A DNA stretch of 10,161 bases from Thiolapillus brandeum (lineage in GTDB: Bacteria; Pseudomonadota; Gammaproteobacteria; Chromatiales; Chromatiaceae). The position numbers and the translations under genes were made by a program. The notes beneath the pieces are model-generated. The model saw only the letters and a list, made by a program, of their open reading frames with translations. It had not been told where the DNA came from and did not search any database. The stretch lies in contig DRLF01000088.1 of the NCBI GenBank assembly GCA_011051425.1, positions 1 to 10,161 of the forward strand. The letters run 5' to 3'. This document shows positions 6,916-10,161 of the stretch, piece by piece. Numbering within the stretch: the first letter of the stretch is position 1; each line of letters begins with the position of its first letter.

Positions 6916-7095
6916 ATGAACCACATGACCTATCTGATGCGTGACCAGGTACGTGATTTTGTACCCAGCCTGGGAGTGCCTGCCCTGCCCAGAAAGAAAT
7001 CCCGTAACCTGAAAAAGCTGCGTCCTTTTTTAGAGGTCGGCGCTTTTGTCCTGGCGGTGTTGAGTTACATCGCAGCACTATCACTGATGACCTGA
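6916..7095 (+). CDS. 59-residue predicted single-span membrane protein
   Basis: The product is MNHMTYLMRDQVRDFVPSLG, a basic stretch PRKKSRNLKKLR (25-36), then a hydrophobic segment VGAFVLAVLSYIAALSLM at about 41-58 ending one residue before the stop. The positive-inside rule predicts a cytoplasmic N-terminus and a tail-anchored inner-membrane topology. A good ribosome-binding site, GGAG at 6904-6907, sits 8 nt before the ATG. An extended -10 promoter lies upstream and a strong terminator downstream, so this is a complete monocistronic unit despite its size. I do not recognise the family. Size, topology and dedicated operator recall small regulated membrane proteins such as stress-induced division inhibitors or type I toxins, but nothing in the sequence identifies which. 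Confidence 0.75.
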   Translation: MNHMTYLMRDQVRDFVPSLGVPALPRKKSRNLKKLRPFLEVGAFVLAVLSYIAALSLMT

Positions 7096-7145
7096 ACAGC
7101 AGATATTTTCGGAACAAAAGCCCTGAATAGGGAATGAGCGCAAAG

Positions 7146-7175
7146 AAAAACGGGTGCCAGAAGCACCCGTTTTTT
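7146..7175. terminator. Bidirectional intrinsic terminator
   Basis: CGGGTGC (7151-7157) and GCACCCG (7163-7169) form a GC-rich stem with a 5-base CAGAA loop. Five A residues stand before it and six T residues after, so both strands end in a U-tract. It serves the 59-residue gene on the plus strand and ppiD on the minus strand, which converge here. Confidence 0.92.
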
Positions 7176-7195
7176 CTTCTGCTGAACAGAAAGTA

Positions 7196-9106
7196 TCAGT
7201 TCTCGGTATTGATCTCTACCTTGGCATGTTCACGCAGGTATCTGCCCATGAGATTGAACTGTGCCTCGCCCTTGGTTCTGGCCAGTTGTTCTTTGCCAGC
7301 CTTGCGCGCCTCTTCATCCAGCTTGGAGGGATCACCGTCTGTCACTTTGCTGACAGACAGCAATGCATAATCACCATTACCCAAAGCAACACCCCCGACG
7401 GCAGGTTTGTCGGACGTCGGCCTGGGGAGACCGAAAGCAGTATCTCTGACTGCCGCCGGCACCGCAGTGGAATTTCGCTTTATGGTGACAGCCGGCTCGA
7501 GCTTCCAGCCGTTTTCTTTCGCCAGCTGTTCCAGGCTGGTGCTACCGCCCTGCAGTGATTTCAACAGTTCTTCGCCTTTGGCAGCCGCAAGCTCGGAAGC
7601 CTTTTCACGTTTCAGCGTGGCCCTGATCCTGTCCTTGACTTCCTCGAAAGCCTGCGGGTGTTCTGCCTCGTGCTCCACCACGCGCAGCACCAGCACCTGA
7701 TCGTCTTCCAGTTCAATCAGCTCACTGTTGTTGTTTTCCTGCAGCACGTCTTCGCTGAAAGCGGCAGCCACGACTTTGGGTGACGCCAGAACGCCTTTGC
7801 CACCCTTTCTGTCGAACCAGTCGGACTGTATCGGCTCCAGTTGCAAGGCTTCTGCCGCAGGAGCCAGACTGTCAGGAGTTTCATAACTCAGGTCAGCAAG
7901 TTTTTCTGCCTTGTCGAACAACAGCTGCTCAGCCTGGTTACGACGATAGGCCGTTTCGATCTTGTCACGCAGGGCATCGAAGCCGCCTTCACCACCGCTC
8001 TTGATTTCGGTCACTTCGATCAGATGAAAGCCGAAGGGCGTATGCACCGGCTCACTTACCTTGTCTTTCTCCAGCTTGTAAGCCGTATCTTCAAAAGCCT
8101 TGGCCATGACACCGGGACTGATCCAGCCCACGTCACCGCCCTGCTCTTTTGAGCCTGGATCATCGGAAAATTCCCTGGCCAGTGCAGCAAAACTCTCGCC
8201 ATTTTCCAGGCGCTTGGCAATGTCCTCGATCTTGGCCTTTGCAGCATCAACGGTTTCAGTATCGGCATTTTCATCGACCTGAACAAGAATATGCCGCACC
8301 TTGCGCTCTTCCGGCGCCTGGAATTCATCCTTGTGCTGATCATAGTAGGCACGGAGTTTTTCATCGGTCACTTCGAGGCCGGCACCGACCGTCTCCGGTG
8401 ACAGCAGAATATATTCCACCTTCACCCGTTCCGGAACCATGTGATCCTGCGGGTGGGAATCGTAATAGGCTTTCAGCTCTTCATCCGAGGGCTGATAATC
8501 ACCGGCCAGCTTTTCACCGGAAACCAGCATATAGGTGGTTTCACGCTCCTGGTCACGCAAACGAATGCTTTCGTTCAGCTCATAATCTGTAGCAATGGCG
8601 GAACCTGCAATGCCGTTGCGCAGCTGTTGCTTCACCAGATCTTCCCGTATGCCCTCTTCGAAACCGCGCTGCGTCATGCCCTGGTTGCGGACTGCCGTAT
8701 TGTAGGCCTGTACGTTGAACCTGCCATTGCTCTGAAAGTAGGGAATGGACTGTATGTACTGCCGTACGAAGTCATCACTGATGCGCAGATTCCAGTCATC
8801 TGCAGTTTCCGACAGCACAGCATCATTGATCATCTGTTCCATGACCTGCTTGCGCAGCATCTTGTCATTGAAAAGCTCGGGGCGGTATGCCTTGCCAAGC
8901 TGGTTCCGCAGGCGATCCCTGAATTGCCGCACTTCCTGTTCGACCTGTTGCTGAGTAATTTCTGTACCGTCGACGGTCACAGCCGCCGGGTTACTGCTTA
9001 CTCCCAGGTAACTCTGTATGCCCCACAGGGCGAAGGGGATGGTGATGAATCCTACGATAAGCCAGGCAAACCAGCCTTGGGCCTTTTCTCTAATTGCCAG
9101 CAGCAT
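7196..9106 (-). CDS. ppiD: Periplasmic folding chaperone PpiD (peptidyl-prolyl isomerase family)
   Basis: PpiD is an inner-membrane-anchored chaperone near the Sec translocon that helps newly exported proteins fold. The 636-residue product has a short cytoplasmic N-terminus, a membrane segment at about 12-34 (WFAWLIVGFITIPFALWGIQ and onward), a SurA-like chaperone region from about 35 to 190, a parvulin domain at about 267-367 and a long C-terminal chaperone region. The parvulin domain has the canonical blocks RKVRHILVQV, FAALAREFSDDPGSKEQGGD, VGWISPGVMAKAFEDTAY and HTPFGFHLIEV, and looks better conserved than the reportedly inactive one of E. coli. No strong ribosome-binding site precedes ATG 9106, but MLLAIREKAQGW is the expected N-terminus. 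The order lon-hupB-ppiD is conserved in gammaproteobacteria. Confidence 0.96.
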   Translation of the reverse strand: MLLAIREKAQGWFAWLIVGFITIPFALWGIQSYLGVSSNPAAVTVDGTEITQQQVEQEVRQFRDRLRNQLGKAYRPELFNDKMLRKQVMEQMINDAVLSETADDWNLRISDDFVRQYIQSIPYFQSNGRFNVQAYNTAVRNQGMTQRGFEEGIREDLVKQQLRNGIAGSAIATDYELNESIRLRDQERETTYMLVSGEKLAGDYQPSDEELKAYYDSHPQDHMVPERVKVEYILLSPETVGAGLEVTDEKLRAYYDQHKDEFQAPEERKVRHILVQVDENADTETVDAAKAKIEDIAKRLENGESFAALAREFSDDPGSKEQGGDVGWISPGVMAKAFEDTAYKLEKDKVSEPVHTPFGFHLIEVTEIKSGGEGGFDALRDKIETAYRRNQAEQLLFDKAEKLADLSYETPDSLAPAAEALQLEPIQSDWFDRKGGKGVLASPKVVAAAFSEDVLQENNNSELIELEDDQVLVLRVVEHEAEHPQAFEEVKDRIRATLKREKASELAAAKGEELLKSLQGGSTSLEQLAKENGWKLEPAVTIKRNSTAVPAAVRDTAFGLPRPTSDKPAVGGVALGNGDYALLSVSKVTDGDPSKLDEEARKAGKEQLARTKGEAQFNLMGRYLREHAKVEINTEN

Positions 9107-9155
9107 GATTGTTCAATGATCCGATATATAAACTGAAAAGGATAATACCCTGAAA

Positions 9156-9186
9156 ACAAAAACGGGGTACCAGAATGATACCCCGT
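9156..9186 (-). terminator. Intrinsic terminator of the hupB-tRNA transcript
   Basis: On the minus strand ACGGGGTA and TACCCCGT (9186-9179 and 9169-9162) form an 8-bp stem with a 9-base loop, followed by TTTTTGTTTT. It lies 13 bases after the tRNA-Asp CCA end and insulates ppiD, which therefore needs its own promoter in the 50 bases between here and 9106. None there is close to consensus. Confidence 0.88.
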
Positions 9187-9198
9187 TCGTGTCAAAAA

Positions 9199-9275
9199 TG
9201 GCGGAGTGGACGGGACTCGAACCCGCGACCCCCGGCGTGACAGGCCGGTATTCTAACCAACTGAACTACCACTCC
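9199..9275 (-). tRNA. tRNA-Asp(GTC)
   Basis: On the minus strand a complete cloverleaf begins GGAGTGG and ends CCACTCC-G-CCA, giving a 7-bp acceptor stem, discriminator G and an encoded CCA tail. The T-loop reads GGTTCGAGTCC. The anticodon loop CTGTCAC places GTC at 9241-9239, so it reads aspartate codons. Length is 77 nt with CCA. It lies 8 bases downstream of tRNA-Val. Confidence 0.97.
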
Positions 9276-9283
9276 TAGTTGCT

Positions 9284-9359
9284 TGGTGGGTGCTGAGGGG
9301 ATCGAACCCCCGACCCTCGCCTTGTAAGGGCGATGCTCTCCCAGCTGAGCTAAGCACCC
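9284..9359 (-). tRNA. tRNA-Val(TAC)
   Basis: On the minus strand the acceptor arms are GGGTGCT and AGCACCC, followed by discriminator A and encoded CCA. The D-arm reads TTAGCTCAGCTGGGAGAGC and the T-loop GGTTCGATCC. The anticodon TAC is at 9326-9324, so it reads valine codons. U34 of this tRNA is a known target class for cmo5U, the modification made by CmoA and CmoB encoded in this window. The gene begins 12 bases after hupB ends with no terminator between. Confidence 0.97.
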
Positions 9360-9371
9360 GATTGAGGCGCG

Positions 9372-9644
9372 CTAGTTTACTGCATCCTTTAGCGCTTTAC
9401 CAGCTTTAAATGCGGGAGATTTCGATGCCTTGATTTCGATGGCTTCACCGGTCTTTGGGTTGCGTCCTGTACGTGCCGCACGGTCGCGCACGAGGAAGCT
9501 GCCGAAGCCGACGATGGAAACTGTATCACCTTCCTGGAGTGCTTTCGTAATGGCTGCAATCATGCCGTCAAGTGCGTTACCTGCCTTTGACTGGGAAATC
9601 TCTGCTGCCTCTGCAATTGCTTCAATCAACTCTTTCTTGTTCAT
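9372..9644 (-). CDS. hupB: DNA-binding protein HU (beta type)
   Basis: HU is the abundant histone-like nucleoid protein that bends and compacts DNA as a dimer. The 90-residue product has the standard length and family motifs: [20 protein letters not shown] at the N-terminus, GFGSF (46-50), the DNA-contacting beta arm [17 protein letters not shown] (55-71) with R61-N62-P63, and the C-terminal [14 protein letters not shown]. The frame is open 54 bases further upstream, but ATG 9644 gives the family N-terminus and has a strong AGGGGG ribosome-binding site 9 nt before it. It lies between lon and ppiD as in E. coli, with two tRNA genes following closely, apparently on the same transcript. Confidence 0.97.
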   Translation of the reverse strand: MNKKELIEAIAEAAEISQSKAGNALDGMIAAITKALQEGDTVSIVGFGSFLVRDRAARTGRNPKTGEAIEIKASKSPAFKAGKALKDAVN

Positions 9645-9689
9645 CCTGTTGTGCCCCCTAATGTAGCTATTGTGTTTGCCCTGAACCTG

Positions 9690-9730
9690 TTCGTTCAAGT
9701 ATGAATGGAAGCTGTCATATCCTGAACGAA
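9690..9730. repeat. 8-bp inverted repeat in the hupB leader
   Basis: TTCGTTCA (9690-9697) and TGAACGAA (9723-9730) are perfect inverted copies separated by 25 bases. They lie in the untranslated leader of hupB, between the predicted transcription start near 9769 and the ribosome-binding site at 9654-9659. They could pair in the RNA or act as a DNA site. Confidence 0.5.
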
Positions 9731-9775
9731 TTGCCAGTGCAACAGCAGATATCCAGGCTCCATAAAAGCGTGCGT

Positions 9776-9805
9776 TTTATACCAAGCGCAGATGAAAACT
9801 GTCAA
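9776..9805 (-). promoter_or_regulatory. Predicted sigma-70 promoter of hupB
   Basis: On the minus strand a consensus -35 TTGACA (9805-9800) and a -10 TATAAA (9781-9776) are separated by 18 bases. This is the strongest promoter in the window, as expected for an abundant nucleoid protein and two tRNAs. It implies a leader of about 125 nt before hupB. Confidence 0.8.
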
Positions 9806-9861
9806 GGAAAAAGCGCCTTCCACGGTAAAATTCTTGGCCGTGGGACGATAATCGTCACATA

Positions 9862-9901
9862 AAATCAAAAACCTGCCGAGCGCAGATCACGACCGGCAGG
9901 T
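9862..9901 (-). terminator. Intrinsic terminator of lon
   Basis: On the minus strand CCTGCCG (9900-9894) and CGGCAGG (9878-9872) form a 7-bp stem with a 15-base loop, extendable by one A-T pair, followed by TTTTTGATTTTATG. It lies 22 bases downstream of the lon stop. The large loop makes it weaker than the other two terminators. Confidence 0.7.
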
Positions 9902-9922
9902 CCATACTTTGCAATGCCCCGA

Positions 9923-10161
9923 TCAATGCGTGGTCAAACGCTTTCCTCGCGGTTTCTTCCCCGCACCAGCCTTGGCACTGGCTGCGGTAGCGGCAGCTTT
10001 GCTTTTTTCCCGCGGCGCAGGCTGTTCCAGCAGCGCGATCTCCAGCACTTCGTCGATCCACTTGACCGGCCGAATATCAAGACTGCGGGTGATATTGGCA
10101 GGCATCTCTTTCAGATCCCTTTCATTTTCCTCAGGAATGATCACTGTCTTGATGCCACCCC
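9923..10161 (-). CDS. lon: ATP-dependent protease Lon, C-terminal fragment
   Basis: The last 78 codons are in the window. They read GGIKTVIIPEENERDLKEMP, then NITRSLDIRPVKWIDEVLEIAL, the conserved end of the Lon serine-lysine protease domain. The catalytic lysine should lie just upstream, beyond the window edge. Lon degrades misfolded and short-lived regulatory proteins in the cytoplasm. After the conserved WIDEVLEIALLEQP the protein continues with about 30 residues rich in Ala and Lys (REKSKAAATAASAKAGAGKK and on), ending RLTTH. This tail is compositionally unlike the domain and probably disordered. The gene is cut at its 5' side. Confidence 0.95.
   Translation of the reverse strand, partial: GGIKTVIIPEENERDLKEMPANITRSLDIRPVKWIDEVLEIALLEQPAPREKSKAAATAASAKAGAGKKPRGKRLTTH

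Noticed and set aside
6833..7117. 94-codon minus-strand frame opposite the 59-residue gene
   Set aside because: It lacks a good ribosome-binding site and family features, and it covers the operator; the plus-strand frame has SD, promoter and terminator in the right places.
9820..9856. Short dyads CCACGG/CCGTGG and GACGAT/ATCGTC between lon and hupB
   Set aside because: They are 6-bp repeats upstream of the hupB -35 box with no matching known motif; they could be an upstream operator but support is too thin.
1..10161. Search for mobile elements, CRISPR arrays, phage genes or defence islands
   Set aside because: No transposase, integrase, terminal inverted repeats, target duplications, regular spacer-repeat array or defence-family protein is visible. 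The two tRNA genes have no repeated 3' ends that would suggest an integration site.

Overview
The window is an ordinary, densely packed bacterial chromosome segment. It looks gammaproteobacterial: cmoA-cmoB are adjacent, and the order lon-hupB-ppiD matches the enterobacterial one with two tRNA genes inserted. Protein style and the moderately GC-rich coding sequence would suit a free-living or sulfur-oxidising Chromatiales-like lineage, but that finer placement is inference. There is no insertion sequence, prophage, integrase or CRISPR array.

Layout. Positions 1-1456 (minus) hold the start of leuD and all of leuC, the isopropylmalate isomerase of leucine biosynthesis. A divergent intergenic region (1457-1563) with overlapping promoters and two dyads separates leuC from a LysR-type regulator (1564-2424, plus). 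A predicted phytase-like lipoprotein gene (2412-3356) overlaps the regulator's end. Positions 3512-6696 (minus) hold a five-gene cluster, read from the right: a 66-residue protein of unknown function, a polysaccharide-deacetylase-fold protein that has lost its metal ligands, a minimal SET-domain protein, then cmoA and cmoB, which modify U34 of tRNA.

Positions 6850-7095 (plus) hold an AT-rich promoter embedded in an unusual double operator, driving a 59-residue single-span membrane protein. A bidirectional terminator separates it from ppiD (7196-9106, minus). Upstream of ppiD come a terminator, tRNA-Asp(GTC), tRNA-Val(TAC), hupB with a near-consensus promoter and a leader of about 125 nt, the lon terminator, and the C-terminal end of lon, cut by the window edge.

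How the genes work together. leuCD with the divergent regulator look like a self-contained biosynthetic and control unit. CmoA makes carboxy-S-adenosylmethionine, which CmoB uses. lon, hupB and ppiD belong to protein quality control, nucleoid structure and envelope protein folding. The parts that do not fit routine annotation are the pseudo-deacetylase/SET pair translationally coupled upstream of cmoAB, and the small membrane-protein gene whose promoter is bracketed by GTTC-N7-GTTC and GAAC-N7-GAAC. That spacing matches the LexA box described in alphaproteobacteria rather than the usual gammaproteobacterial one.
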